Assembly (NCBI GenBank): GCA_016716265.1
Contig: JADJWQ010000001.1
Location: forward strand, 1,364,001 to 1,428,000
DNA from: Planctomycetota bacterium
GTDB lineage: Bacteria; Planctomycetota; UBA1135; UBA2386
Reading direction: 5' to 3'
Length of the DNA stretch: 64,000 nt
Every line of letters begins with the position of its first letter. The first letter of the stretch is position 1. Position numbers and translations under genes: made by a program. Of this stretch, positions 40,194 through 50,200 are shown in pieces. The notes below the pieces were generated by a model. It was not told where the DNA came from. It saw nothing but the letters and a program-made list of their open reading frames with translations, and made no database searches.

Positions 40194-41465
40194 ATGCACA
40201 CCCTCCTACGCGTCCTTCCCATGGCGGTCGTGACCGCCCTCGTCGCTCCGGCGCAGGTCACCCAGCTCCCGGACCTCGTCTACGCGACGCTCGCCCCGCA
40301 GCGCGCACTGCACCTCGACCTCTACCTGCCGAGCGGTGCGACCCGGCCGACGCCGTGCGTCGTGTGGATCCACGGCGGTGGCTGGCAGACCGGCAGCCGG
40401 ATGGCGGCGCGCGCCGACGCGCTCGCGCTCGCCGGCCTCGGCCTCGCCGTCGCGGCCGTCGAATACCGCCTGAGCGGCGAGGCGACGTGGCCCGCGCAGA
40501 TCCACGACGTCAAGGGCGCCGTGCGCTGGCTGCGCGCGAACGCCCGGCAGTACGGCCTCGACATCGACCGCTTCGCCGCGTTCGGCTCGTCGGCCGGCGG
40601 CCACCTCGCGGCAGTGTTGGGCACGTCGGCCGGCTCGGCGTTCCTCGAGGGCGTCGTCGGCGGCAATCTCGCCCAAACGACGCGCATCCAGGCGGTGGCG
40701 GACTTCTTCGGGCCGACCGACTTCTTCCAGATGGGTGGCTTCCATCTGCTGCCCGGCTCGCCCGAGTCCAACCTGATCGGCGCGACGCTCGGCGACATCC
40801 TCGCCCACCGCAACGATCCGGCCTGGGCGCCGCTCGTCTACCTCGTCGAGCAGGCGAACCCGATCACCCACGTGTCGACCGACGATCCACCGTTCTGGAT
40901 CGCGCACGGGACGGGCGACACGACCGTCCCGTACTCGCAGTCGACGTTGCTCCTCGACGCGCTGCTGCAGGCCGGACGGCAGGCGACGCTGCGCACGACG
41001 AGCGGTGGGCACGGCATGCCGCAGAGCGAGTACGACGCCCGCTCGCAATGGCTCGTCCAACAGCTGCTCGGTAGGCAACCGCAGCGGAGCTACGGCATCG
41101 CATGCGGCATTCCGGGCGCCGACCGACCCGGCGCCGGCTGGCTGGGCCTCGCGGTACCGGGGCAGAGCTTCGCGCTCACGCTCGAGCGCGGGCTTCCCGG
41201 CGCACCGGTCGCACTGCTGCTCGCGGCGAGCCGCAGCCTGGTTCCGCTGACACCGATCGGCGCACCCGGCTGCTTCGGCCTGGTCGATCAGCCGCTGGAC
41301 CTCGCGCTGTCGGCGAACCCGGCCGGCCGGGCGCAGGTACGCATCGACGTACCGGCGGCCATGCCGCCGGGCTTCGAGGCGTTCTCGCAATGGGCGATCC
41401 TCGCACCGGCGGTCAATCCGCTCGGCCTGCTGACGACGGACGGGCTGGTCTCGCTGGTCCGCTGA
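40194..41465 (+). CDS. Exported alpha/beta-hydrolase (esterase) with shared C-terminal module
   Basis: 423 residues with a signal peptide ending LVAPA before Gln. The catalytic domain is of the BD-FAE/hormone-sensitive-lipase-like esterase group: oxyanion motif WIHGGGW (His60-Gly63), nucleophile Ser133 in GSSAGG, acid in GTGDTTVP and His in SGGHGMP. Such enzymes often deacetylate or de-esterify plant-type polysaccharides. From about residue 300 comes the shared C-terminal module, with IGAPGC and the end NPLGLLTTDGLVSLVR. The GH97 glycosidase follows after 10 bp, so the two are one operon and may act on the same decorated carbohydrate. Confidence 0.92.
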   Translation: MHTLLRVLPMAVVTALVAPAQVTQLPDLVYATLAPQRALHLDLYLPSGATRPTPCVVWIHGGGWQTGSRMAARADALALAGLGLAVAAVEYRLSGEATWPAQIHDVKGAVRWLRANARQYGLDIDRFAAFGSSAGGHLAAVLGTSAGSAFLEGVVGGNLAQTTRIQAVADFFGPTDFFQMGGFHLLPGSPESNLIGATLGDILAHRNDPAWAPLVYLVEQANPITHVSTDDPPFWIAHGTGDTTVPYSQSTLLLDALLQAGRQATLRTTSGGHGMPQSEYDARSQWLVQQLLGRQPQRSYGIACGIPGADRPGAGWLGLAVPGQSFALTLERGLPGAPVALLLAASRSLVPLTPIGAPGCFGLVDQPLDLALSANPAGRAQVRIDVPAAMPPGFEAFSQWAILAPAVNPLGLLTTDGLVSLVR

Positions 41466-41475
41466 CGGGACGCCG

Positions 41476-43509
41476 ATGCCGCACCACCCGCTCCTGCCTC
41501 GCGCCGCCGCCTGCCTCGCCGCGCTGGTCGTGATCTCGGCTGCACCGGGACCGGTCGCGCAGGCGCCGCCCGCCGAGACGACCGACGTGCTCGCGCTCGA
41601 GTCGCCGGATCGCGTCATCCGTGCCGAGCTCCGGCTGCCGGCGCCCGACACAGGCGCACCGCTGCAGTGGTCGGTGCTCGTCGACGGAGCTCCGCTCCTG
41701 TCCGACTGCCGCGTCGGGCTCACGCGGCTCGATGGCGTCGCAATGCTGGACGGCGCGCGGTTGGAGGACAGCGTGCGCAGCGAGCTCGACGAGCGGATCC
41801 CGGTCCGGTTCGGGCGGTCGAGCGAGGCGCGGAACCATGCGGGCGAGCTGCGCGCCCGTCTGCGCACGAGGACCGGCGGGCGCATCGATGTCGTGTTCCG
41901 CTGCTACGACGACGCGGTGGCGTTCCGGCTCGAGATCCCGATGTCGCCCGATGCGACCACGCTGCGACTCGCCGCCGAGACGACGTCGTTCCGGCTCGTG
42001 GGCGATCCGACCTGCCACGTCCAGTACCTGGAACACCACCGGACCTCGCACGAGCACACCGTCGCGACGGTCCGCTGGAGCGCGCTGCCCGCGGGCCAGC
42101 TCCTCGACATCCCGCTGACCGCCGAGTGGCCGGACGGGCGCGTCGCAGCCATCGCCGAGGCGGCGTTGCGGCGCTACGCCGGGATGGCGCTGCGCAGCGA
42201 CGAACACGGGCTGCGCTGCGAACTCGCACCGCCCCCGGGAGCGCGCGCCGGCGACCCGGTCGTCGACACACCGCGGCCGATGGCGACGCCGTGGCGCGTC
42301 GTGCTGATCGGCCGGCGGCTCGGCAGCCTCCTGGAGTCGAGCACGCTGTATTGCCTGAACGATCCCCCGGTCGTCGGTGCGACGGACTGGATCCACCCCG
42401 GCAAGCTCACCTGGCCGTGGTGGAACGGCTACCTGTGCGACGCGGAGGGCTCGCCGCCGATCCTGTCGCTCGACGCCACGCGCCGCTACGTCGACTTCTG
42501 CGCCGACCACCGCATCGCGTTCCACGCGATCGTCGCCGACGAGTCCGACTCACCGTGGTACCACCAGCCCGGCCGTGGGCTGTTTCCGGTCGCCGGCACG
42601 GATGCGACGCGCGTGCGCGAGGACCTCGATCTCGCCGCCCACCGCGAGGTGGCCGACTCGCGCGGCGTCGGGCTGTGGACCTGGATCCACCACGCCGCCG
42701 TGCGCGGCCGGACCGAGGAGGTGTTCGCGAACCTCGAGCGCCTCGGCTTCGGCGGCGTGATGATCGACTTCCTCGACAATGCGGATCAGGGCACTGTCGA
42801 GTTCGCCGAGGAGGTGCTCGCCGCGGCTGCCCGCCACCGCGTGCTGGTGCACTTCCACGGCATGTACGCACCGACCGGATTGCAGCGCACGTTCCCCAAC
42901 CTGATGAACCACGAGGGTGCGCTCAATCTCGAGTACCTGAAGTGGAGCGACCGCTGCACGCCGGAGCACGACCTCCACATGGCGTTCACGCGCCTGATCG
43001 CCGGGCCAATGGACTACCACCTCGGCGGCTTCCGGGCCGTTCCGCGCGATGGGTTCCGTCCCCGCCACGTGGCTCCGAACGTGCTCGGCACGCGCGGTCA
43101 CATGCTCGGCATGTACGTCTGCTTCGACAATCCGTGTCCGATGGTCGCCGACTACCCGGACGCGTATGGGGACCAACCGGGGCTGGAGTTCATCGCCGCT
43201 GTTCCGACCTGGTGGGACGAGACACGGGTGCTGGCAGCCGAATACGGCCGTCTGCTCGTGACCGCACGGCGCCGCGGCGCCGACTGGTGGGTCGGCGGCA
43301 TCGGCGCGGTCGAGGCGCGCGAGCTCGAGCTGCCGCTGACGTTCCTCGGCGATGGCACCTACGCGCTACGGATCTGGAACGACCCGGCGCACCCAGCCGA
43401 TCCGAACGCCTTGGAGATTCGCGATCTCGATTGCACGACGACGGACGTACTGTCGGTCCACCTGGCGGTCGACGGAGGCTTCGCGGCGCGCCTCCTGGCG
43501 GGCAGCTGA
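41476..43509 (+). CDS. Exported glycoside hydrolase family 97
   Basis: 677 residues with a signal peptide ending GPVA before Gln. The N-terminal beta-sandwich (about 35-300) and (beta/alpha)8 barrel are those of GH97. Family motifs seen are HFHGMYAPTGLQRTFPNL, then NHEG with its conserved Glu and AGPMDYHLGGF. FGGVMIDFLDNADQG places an Asp at the position of the nucleophile in retaining GH97 alpha-galactosidases, while inverting alpha-glucosidases lack it; retention and an alpha-galactosidase-like activity are therefore more likely. Calcium ligands cannot be fixed by eye. It is coupled to the upstream esterase. Confidence 0.9.
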   Translation: MPHHPLLPRAAACLAALVVISAAPGPVAQAPPAETTDVLALESPDRVIRAELRLPAPDTGAPLQWSVLVDGAPLLSDCRVGLTRLDGVAMLDGARLEDSVRSELDERIPVRFGRSSEARNHAGELRARLRTRTGGRIDVVFRCYDDAVAFRLEIPMSPDATTLRLAAETTSFRLVGDPTCHVQYLEHHRTSHEHTVATVRWSALPAGQLLDIPLTAEWPDGRVAAIAEAALRRYAGMALRSDEHGLRCELAPPPGARAGDPVVDTPRPMATPWRVVLIGRRLGSLLESSTLYCLNDPPVVGATDWIHPGKLTWPWWNGYLCDAEGSPPILSLDATRRYVDFCADHRIAFHAIVADESDSPWYHQPGRGLFPVAGTDATRVREDLDLAAHREVADSRGVGLWTWIHHAAVRGRTEEVFANLERLGFGGVMIDFLDNADQGTVEFAEEVLAAAARHRVLVHFHGMYAPTGLQRTFPNLMNHEGALNLEYLKWSDRCTPEHDLHMAFTRLIAGPMDYHLGGFRAVPRDGFRPRHVAPNVLGTRGHMLGMYVCFDNPCPMVADYPDAYGDQPGLEFIAAVPTWWDETRVLAAEYGRLLVTARRRGADWWVGGIGAVEARELELPLTFLGDGTYALRIWNDPAHPADPNALEIRDLDCTTTDVLSVHLAVDGGFAARLLAGS

Positions 43510-43523
43510 GCCGCTCGCCGGGG

Positions 43524-43610
43524 CCGACTCACAACAGGCCCGACTCACAACAGGCCCGACTCACAACAGGCCCGACTCACACCAGGTCCGACTCACACCA
43601 GGTCCGACTC
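43524..43610. repeat. 16-bp tandem repeat at a convergent gene end
   Basis: Five copies of a 16-bp unit (ccgactcacaacaggc, the last two with accaggt endings) plus a 7-bp partial copy fill the gap between the GH97 stop (43509) and the end of the acetyltransferase gene. The array runs into that gene's last codons, and its stop codon (43593-43595) lies inside a unit. Each unit carries the same TGA on the minus strand. Copy number could vary without changing either protein much. Confidence 0.92.
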
Positions 43611-44696
43611 TCCCATCGTGAACGTCCAATGGTCGCGGAGCCAGACGAGGTCGGGACCGAAGCTCGCGGCGACCAGGAAGTAGCGCGTGTCCCACCACCG
43701 GAAGCCGAGCCGCTGCACCGCCTGGAAGCGTGGGTCCGCAGGATTGAGCACCATGGCCAGCACACCGGTCTCGTCGCGCCGTGCCAGGCGTTCGCAGGCA
43801 CCGACGAGGGCGACCTGGGACTCGGTGTCACCCGCGTCGACGAGCCAGTCGACGAGGAACGACGTCCGCGGGCGCAGGAAGTCGCCGACGGCGTACACTG
43901 CGATACCGCGTAGCGCGCTGCCCGCGCCGCGGTCGCGGCAGGTGACGAGTTCGTAGCTACGCTCGGGATGCTGCGCGTAGCGCCAATCGAACCACGTAGC
44001 GTCGCGCACGATGGTCAGAGCGAACGAGCTCCGCAACCGCAGCCACAATGCGTCCAACTCGGCGGGCGTCACGAGCCCCGCCGTCGCACGCGCTGGAGCC
44101 ACACGCGTCTCGACGCCGACGGGATCCTGCCGGAGCCGTGCCGGATCGACCTCGATCTCGCGGGCCAGGAAGCTCCAGTCGCGCACATTCTGGTAGTCGA
44201 GGTAGCGCTGGCCGACGCGCCACGCCGGCACCGGCCAGCCGTAGTTGAACAGCTGCCGGTCGCGCGCGCCCCCGCAGTAGCGTGCGTAGAAGGCGCGGCC
44301 GAGCTGCACGAACAGCCCCGGTCGTGGCCCGACGCGACGGAACGCGTGGCGCACCATCAGGTCGACGATCTGCGATGTGCGGCGCTCCTCGCCGTCGACC
44401 CAGGCGCGCAGCGGCTGGCAGGGATACGCGCCGAGCACCCCGTGCTCGGGATGCTCGGCGAGCACGATCTCGCGCCGCCCGCCAGACGGCGCGGGATCGA
44501 ACTTCCAGTGCCAGAGCGCGAGGCTCTGCGGCAGCTGGGCGGGATCGTCGACCGGGAACACCGCGTTGTAGCAGGCGACCAGCTCCCGCTCGTCGCCCGG
44601 GCGCCACGTGCGCAGCACGACCGGCTGACCCGCGTGCGTGAACTCGGCAAGGCGCTCGCCGCCGGCATCCGCAACGTCGCCCGCCACCGCGCTCAC
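43593..44696 (-). CDS. GNAT-family acetyltransferase
   Basis: 367 residues. The N-terminal half has the GNAT acyl-transferase pattern (TWRPGDERELVACYNAVF, then a WHWKFDP stretch and the acceptor-loop HAFRRVGPRPGLFVQLG); the C-terminal half is a second, weaker GNAT-like fold. Substrate unknown. The start is the GTG at 44696, which overlaps the stop of the upstream GNAT gene (GTGA); an ATG 57 bp further out would lie inside that gene. The 3' end and stop codon lie in the 16-bp tandem repeat array. Confidence 0.78.
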   Translation of the reverse strand: MSAVAGDVADAGGERLAEFTHAGQPVVLRTWRPGDERELVACYNAVFPVDDPAQLPQSLALWHWKFDPAPSGGRREIVLAEHPEHGVLGAYPCQPLRAWVDGEERRTSQIVDLMVRHAFRRVGPRPGLFVQLGRAFYARYCGGARDRQLFNYGWPVPAWRVGQRYLDYQNVRDWSFLAREIEVDPARLRQDPVGVETRVAPARATAGLVTPAELDALWLRLRSSFALTIVRDATWFDWRYAQHPERSYELVTCRDRGAGSALRGIAVYAVGDFLRPRTSFLVDWLVDAGDTESQVALVGACERLARRDETGVLAMVLNPADPRFQAVQRLGFRWWDTRYFLVAASFGPDLVWLRDHWTFTMGESDLV

Positions 44697-45217
44697 GGCA
44701 CGATCTCGATCGGTGGCTGCCGCTCCGCGCCGTGGATCAGCCGCTCGTAGCACTCGAAGCGGCGGGACTCACCGTCGCGCAGCTCGAAGCCGGCCGACAG
44801 GAACAGCTCGCGGGCCGCGCGGTTGCCCGGCTCGATCCACGCGACGAGGCGGACGCAGCCGCGCGCCAGTGCCTGCGAGCGCGCGTCCCACAACAGCTCG
44901 GTCCCGATGCCCGCGCGGCGCGCGGCGGGGTCGACGACGACGGTCACCTCGGCGCTCCGATCCGGGCCGATCTCGAGGCGCACGAAGCCGCGCGGCAACC
45001 CGCCGGACTCGGCGATCCGGCCGATCAGCCGCTCGTCGCGCAGGAGCCGCCCGACCCAGGCACGCCGCGGCACCCGGGCGACCTCGCTGAACCCGCCACG
45101 CCGCAGCCAGCGGTCGACGATCACGCCGTCCGCAGCGTCGAAGCCGCGCACGCGGACCCCGCTCGCCGGTCGCTGGCCGGCCGGACTCGGTGCCGGGTGG
45201 GTGGGGGTGGATTCCAT
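44693..45217 (-). CDS. GNAT-family N-acetyltransferase
   Basis: 174 residues. The acetyl-CoA-binding segment VVVDPAARRAGIGTELLWDA has the R/Q-x-x-G-x-G/A loop, and AWIEPGNRAARELFLSAGFE is the usual later motif. The substrate (a small molecule or a protein amine) is not predictable. The ATG at 45217 gives an N-terminal tail of about 20 Pro/Ala residues. It is coupled by GTGA to the following GNAT gene. Confidence 0.9.
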   Translation of the reverse strand: MESTPTHPAPSPAGQRPASGVRVRGFDAADGVIVDRWLRRGGFSEVARVPRRAWVGRLLRDERLIGRIAESGGLPRGFVRLEIGPDRSAEVTVVVDPAARRAGIGTELLWDARSQALARGCVRLVAWIEPGNRAARELFLSAGFELRDGESRRFECYERLIHGAERQPPIEIVP

Positions 45218-45339
45218 CGGGCTGGGCCGGGTCGCGCCCCGGGGGTGAGGGGCGCTCGGACGCGCGCGGACCCGGATGCTAGTTGCGGGCCGGGCGCGAA
45301 TCGAGGCCGTGCCGGGCGGCGGCGACTCGGCGACGAAGC

Positions 45340-45367
45340 TTGACCGCAAGTCGTGGCGGGATAGCAT
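45340..45367 (+). promoter_or_regulatory. Sigma70-type promoter for the nusA-infB operon
   Basis: ttgacc (-35, 45340-45345) and tagcat (-10, 45362-45367) are 16 bp apart and lie on the strand of nusA. Transcription would start near 45374, leaving a leader of about 360 nt before the nusA start codon. Confidence 0.55.
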
Positions 45368-45397
45368 CGCCCGCCCGGATCACGGTGGTTCGAAGAG

Positions 45398-45425
45398 CGA
45401 GCGGAGTCCCGCTCGTTTTCTGTTT
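45398..45425 (+). terminator. Terminator-like hairpin early in the nusA leader
   Basis: A perfect 7-bp stem cgagcgg / ccgctcg with a 4-base loop (agtc) is followed at once by ttttctgttt. This is the only GC-stem plus T-run terminator seen in the window. It lies about 25 nt after the predicted start of the nusA transcript, so it may act as an attenuator. Confidence 0.6.
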
Positions 45426-45733
45426 CGGCGTGTCCGCTCCGACGTTGGGGTGGGGCCCTCGCCCGCTCCCCTCGCGAGGGGCGCTCCGCAGCAGGGCGGA
45501 CCACCGTCTGCCCGGAATCCCGGATCGGAAGGCTTCGCGGCCTCCGCGCCGCGATCGACACCAGGTCTCCTGCGCACCGTCCAGCGCCGCGCCAGCCGCG
45601 GACGCCTGCCGCCCGCTCCCGGGCGACACGCCGGTCGTGCCGGACCAGCGGTGTCGCTCCGCGGACGTCGGCCGCGCGGTCGGGTCCGCTCCGGGTCGCC
45701 GCCTTCCCCCGCAGATCCCCGCAGCGAGATCCC
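45426..45733 (+). other. Long leader of nusA without a gene
   Basis: About 308 bp between the leader hairpin and the nusA GTG. In many bacteria rimP stands here; no rimP-like frame was found. The open frames are Arg/Pro-rich shadows. GGTTCGAA at about 45387 recalls a tRNA T-loop but the arms do not pair. Confidence 0.55.
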
Positions 45734-46987
45734 GTGTCCTCCGAAATCCTGCGCTACATCGACTCGATCGCTCGCGACAAGGAGATCGATGCCGACAGCC
45801 TGATCGCCGCGATCGAGACTGCCGTCGCCCAGGCCGTCGCCCGCAAGTACGGGATCGACGATCTGGTCATGCAGCTCGACCGCACGTCCGGCGAGTGGAT
45901 CAGCAACTACGAGATCGATCTCGAGCGCGAGGGACGCATCCTCGCGCAGACGGTCAAGCAGACCATCTTGGGGCGCGTCCGCGAAGCCGAGCGCGACGTG
46001 CTCTACGACGAGTTCGAGCAGAAGCTCGGCGAGATCGTCATCGGCACCGTCCGGCGCGTCGAGGGCGAGGCCGTGTTCGTCGAACTCGGCCGCAACATGG
46101 AGGGCATCCTGCCCCGCGCGGAGCGCGTCCGGAGCGAGAACTACAACGTCGGCGATCGCATCAAGGCGATGGTGCTCGACGTCAAGAAGGCCGGCAATCG
46201 CGTCAAGGTCATCCTGTCGCGCGCGCACCGCGATTTCGTCCGCGCGCTGTTCGAGCTCGAGGTCCCGGAGATCGCGGACGGCGTCATCAACATCCGCCGG
46301 ATCGAGCGCGAGCCTGGCTACCGCACGAAGCTCGCGGTCGATTCGACCGACGACAAGGTCGACTGCGTCGGCGCATGCGTCGGCGTGCGTGGCACGCGCA
46401 TCAAGTCGATCATCGACGAGCTGAACGGCGAGCGCATCGACATCATCCGCTGGTACGCGGACGCGGAGCAGCTGATCCTGAACGGCCTCAAGCCCGCCGA
46501 GGTCGCACACATCGAGCTCGATCCCGAATCGCGCCGGGCACTCGTGCTCGTCGACGAGGACCAGCTCTCGCTCGCGATCGGGCGGCGCGGCCAGAACGTG
46601 CGGCTCGCCAGCAAGCTGACCGGCTGGGACATCGACATCATGACGCGCGCCGAGCTCGAGAAGTCGATCGCCGACGAGGACGACGGCGAGCCCGGCACCC
46701 GGCGAGCCAGCGAGGTGCAACCGGGCGAAGGGGGTGATGCGACCGCCACCCCGGACACGGACTCGGCAGCCGGTGGACCGGACGCTACGATCCCCGGCGC
46801 GGGGGTCGACGCGCCGGACGCGGGCACGGAAGATCTTTCGCCCGGTCCGGGCTCTGCGCCCGGGCCGGACGGCTCGACGACCTCCGTAGCGGAGTCATCC
46901 GCTACGGAGCCGGAGCCTGATCCGGAACCCGATCCCGCTGCCGAACCACCGGGTCCGGCGCCGGGCGAGCCGGAACGTCAGACCTGA
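45734..46987 (+). CDS. nusA: Transcription termination/antitermination factor NusA
   Basis: 417 residues from a GTG codon. The N-terminal RNA polymerase-binding domain (EILRYIDSIARDKEI) is followed by the S1 domain (about 100-170, LGEIVIGTVRRVEGEAVFVEL) and the two KH domains, with GVRGTRIKSIIDELNGERID and AIGRRGQNVRLASKLTGW as the nucleic-acid loops. The tail after about residue 335 is acidic and low in complexity (Glu/Asp/Pro/Gly) and replaces the C-terminal repeats of the E. coli protein. It is the first gene of a nusA-infB-ylxP-rbfA block. Confidence 0.97.
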   Translation: MSSEILRYIDSIARDKEIDADSLIAAIETAVAQAVARKYGIDDLVMQLDRTSGEWISNYEIDLEREGRILAQTVKQTILGRVREAERDVLYDEFEQKLGEIVIGTVRRVEGEAVFVELGRNMEGILPRAERVRSENYNVGDRIKAMVLDVKKAGNRVKVILSRAHRDFVRALFELEVPEIADGVINIRRIEREPGYRTKLAVDSTDDKVDCVGACVGVRGTRIKSIIDELNGERIDIIRWYADAEQLILNGLKPAEVAHIELDPESRRALVLVDEDQLSLAIGRRGQNVRLASKLTGWDIDIMTRAELEKSIADEDDGEPGTRRASEVQPGEGGDATATPDTDSAAGGPDATIPGAGVDAPDAGTEDLSPGPGSAPGPDGSTTSVAESSATEPEPDPEPDPAAEPPGPAPGEPERQT

Positions 46988-47050
46988 CGACCCGACCGCG
47001 GACGGGCGTCAGCCGGCCACCACGCCGACTGACGTCCGGAGTCCGCGAAA

Positions 47051-47090
47051 CGGTTCGGGCTGGTGACGGTTCGGGCTGGTGACGGTTCGG
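47051..47090. repeat. 16-bp tandem repeat between nusA and infB
   Basis: cggttcgggctggtga is present twice exactly (47051-47066, 47067-47082) with a third partial copy to 47090. It lies in the 278-bp gap between the two genes, which holds no other feature I can see. Confidence 0.88.
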
Positions 47091-47265
47091 CGACGGCGTC
47101 CGCGGGAGAGTCCCGCAGCCGGCGAACGGACGGATAGAGGCGAGAACAGACGACAACAGCGTTCCAGGTGCGAGGTTCCGGGTGCGAGGTACCGCGGCGC
47201 GGCGAGAACGGCCGAGGCGTACCCGGGTGCACGTGAGTGAGAGCGATTCCCCCGCAGGAGCAGGT

Positions 47266-50200
47266 TTGAGCAAGGTCCGAGTCTACGAACTGGCGAAGGA
47301 ATACGGGATCAAGGGTCCCGACCTTGCCAAGATGCTCAAGGAGCACGGCTTCGAGAAGGTGAAGTCCCACATGGCGGTGTTGGACGACGCCACCGCCCTG
47401 CACGCGCGGGCCGTCATCGAAGCGCAGGGGATCGCGATCCAGGAGACCGACACCCCGAGCACACCCGCCGCGGGAGCGGACTCCGGCAGCGAGGCCACGG
47501 ACGACAAGCTGCCACGCAAGAAGGCGCTGCCCTCGCCGCTCGGTGCCGCGACCGAGGAGTCACGACCGAAGCCGCTGCCCCGGCCACTGCCGGCGGTCGA
47601 CGACCACGCGCCGAAGAAGAAGCTGCCGACACCGCTGGCCCGCAAGAAGCCCCTGCCGAGGCCGGCGGCGGACACCACGGAGAGACCGCGCTTGCCGGAG
47701 ACGACCCCGAGCGACGCCGACGGCGCCGCGACCTCCCTGGACGCCGCCGCTGCGCCGACGGCGCCGACGAGCCCAGACACCACCGACGATCGCCTCCCGG
47801 TCGAGCTGCCGCGCCCGGAGCGCGCGGAAAGCGATCGACCAGACGCGGAGCGCGCGGCGTCGACGGAGGACGGCCCGGCCGCGAAGCCCGCACCGGCCGC
47901 GAAGCCCGCACCGGCCGCGAAGCCCGCAGTCGAAGAGACCGCGCAGCGTACCGATCGGGCGGCGCCCGCCGATCGTGACGAAGGTCGTGCGCCGGCCGAC
48001 ACCGCCGGCGCCGGTCGTGAGGACACCGTGAGTCAGAGCACCGTCGAGACCGCTCCCCCCACCCTCGAGTCAGCCGCGTCCGTGGAAGCGGACCGCGGCG
48101 CGCAGGCCGAGCGTGCCGCGCAGGTCGAGCGTCCTGTGGACGGGGCGGACACCGGGAGCCCGACGACTCCGGCCGAGCTGGTCGCCACCGGCGAGACCGC
48201 ACCCGACGACGCCCCGGCAGCGGAAGCCGCCGCGACGCCCGCGGACGCGGCGAAGGCCGGCGGTGAACCCGAGCGCAGCGTCAAGCGACTGCTGGTGCCC
48301 GAGGCGAAGGCGAAGGTCGTCGGTCGGATCGAGCTGTCCCCCGAGGCGATCCGCGACGCCAAGCGCCGGTCCTCACCGGGCGCCGTCGGCGGCGGCGGTG
48401 GTGGGCCCGGTGGCGCGCGCAACCCGGGCGGAGTCAGCCGCGACCTGCGCCGGGCCGCGCTGCGCAGCACGCAGTCCCGCTCGGCGACCGGAGCGCGCGG
48501 CGGTGGCGCGGCCGGTGGCCGCAATGCGCCCGCGGCGCGTCGCGGCCCCGGCGTCGGTGGCCGCGTCCGCCCCGGTGGTCGCACCGGGCGCGGTCGCGGC
48601 TCGCAGAGCAACCTGAGCTCGACCGTCGACCCCAACAAGGTCATCGAGATCGAGCCGCCGATCACCGTGAAGGCGCTGTCGGAGGCGATCGGCGTCCGCG
48701 TCAACGACCTGATCGCGACGCTGACGTTCAAGCTCGGCGTCATCGGCAAGAACATCAACTCGTTCCTGACCAACGACGAGATCGAACTGGTCGGCCTCGA
48801 GGTGAAGCGCAACATCAAGCTCGTCGAACGGCGCGAGGCCGAGGAAGAGCTGCTGCAGACGATCGTCGATGCCCGCGAGGACGTCGAGATCGAGCTGCGC
48901 GCCCCGGTGGTGACCTTCATGGGTCACGTCGACCACGGCAAGACGACGCTGCTCGACGCGCTGCGTCAGAGCGACGTGGTCAAGGGCGAGGCGGGCGGCA
49001 TCACACAGCACGTCGGGGCGTACAAGATCCACTGGCACGACGGCTCGCAGTTCGTCGTGCTCGACACCCCCGGCCACGCCGCGTTCACACAGATGCGCGC
49101 GCGTGGTGCGAGCATCACGGACATCGTGGTGCTCGTGGTCGCAGCGGACGACGGCGTGATGCCGCAGACCGAGGAGGCGATCGCGCATGCGAAGGCGGCG
49201 GACGCCGAGATCGTCGTCGCGATCAACAAGTGCGACAAGCCGGACGCCAATCCACGGCAGGTGATGCAGCAGCTCGCGGTCAAGGGCCTGCAGCCCGAGG
49301 CCTGGGGCGGCGACGTCGCGACGGTCGAGGTGTCGGCGCTGACCGGCGCAGGGCTCGACGATCTCGTGGAGCAGATCATGCTCCGCGCGGAAGTCGCGGA
49401 GCTCGGCGCGCAGCCGGACGCCCCGGGTGAGGCGGTCGTCATCGAGTCCAAGCAGACTCCCGAGCAGGGCGTGACCGTCAACGTGCTGGTGACGAACGGC
49501 ACCCTGCGCCTGCGCGACCAGGTGTTGTGCGGCGAGAGTCTGTCGCGCGTGCGCGGCATCGTGGACGACCGCGGCCGCAACCTGCCCGAGGCAGGACCGT
49601 CGACGCCGGTGCAGCTGATCGGCCTGACCAGCTTGCCGATGCCGGGCGACAAGCTCTACGTCGTCAACGACAAGAAGAAGGCGCGCGAGGTCGTCGAGGA
49701 CCGCGAGCGGCACGCGCGGCGCCAGCGGCTCGCGGAGCGCTCGAAGGTGACGCTCGAGACGCTGCAGGCCAAGCTGCAGGCCCGCGAGGTCGAGGAGATC
49801 AAGATCATCCTGAAGGCGGACGTGATGGGCTCGCTCGAGCCGATCAGGACCAGCCTGTCCAACCTCGACACCGAGGAGGTCAAGGTCAACGTCATCCACT
49901 CGGCGCTCGGCGGAATCACCGAGACGGACGTCTCGCTGGCGCAGGCCTCGGGTGCGATGGTGATCGGCTTCAATTCGACGGCCGATTCCTCCGCACGGCA
50001 GGCCGCGGAGCGCGGAGGCGTCGAGATCCGCTTCTACGACGTCATCTACGAGCTCGTCGACGACGTGAAGCAGGTGATGGAGGGCCGCCTCAAGCCGGAG
50101 GAGGTCGAGTCGCTGCTGGGGTCCGCGGAGATCCGCGCCGTGTTCCGGTCGAGCCGGTTCGGCAACATCGCCGGCTGCTACGTCACCGAGGGTGTCGCGC

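Noticed and set aside
43524..43610. CRISPR-like array
   Set aside because: The units follow each other directly with no spacers, and no cas genes are near; it is a plain tandem repeat.
45380..45420. Possible tRNA suggested by GGTTCGAA in the nusA leader
   Set aside because: The T-arm flanks do not pair and no acceptor, D or anticodon arm can be drawn; the pairing present is the terminator-like hairpin.
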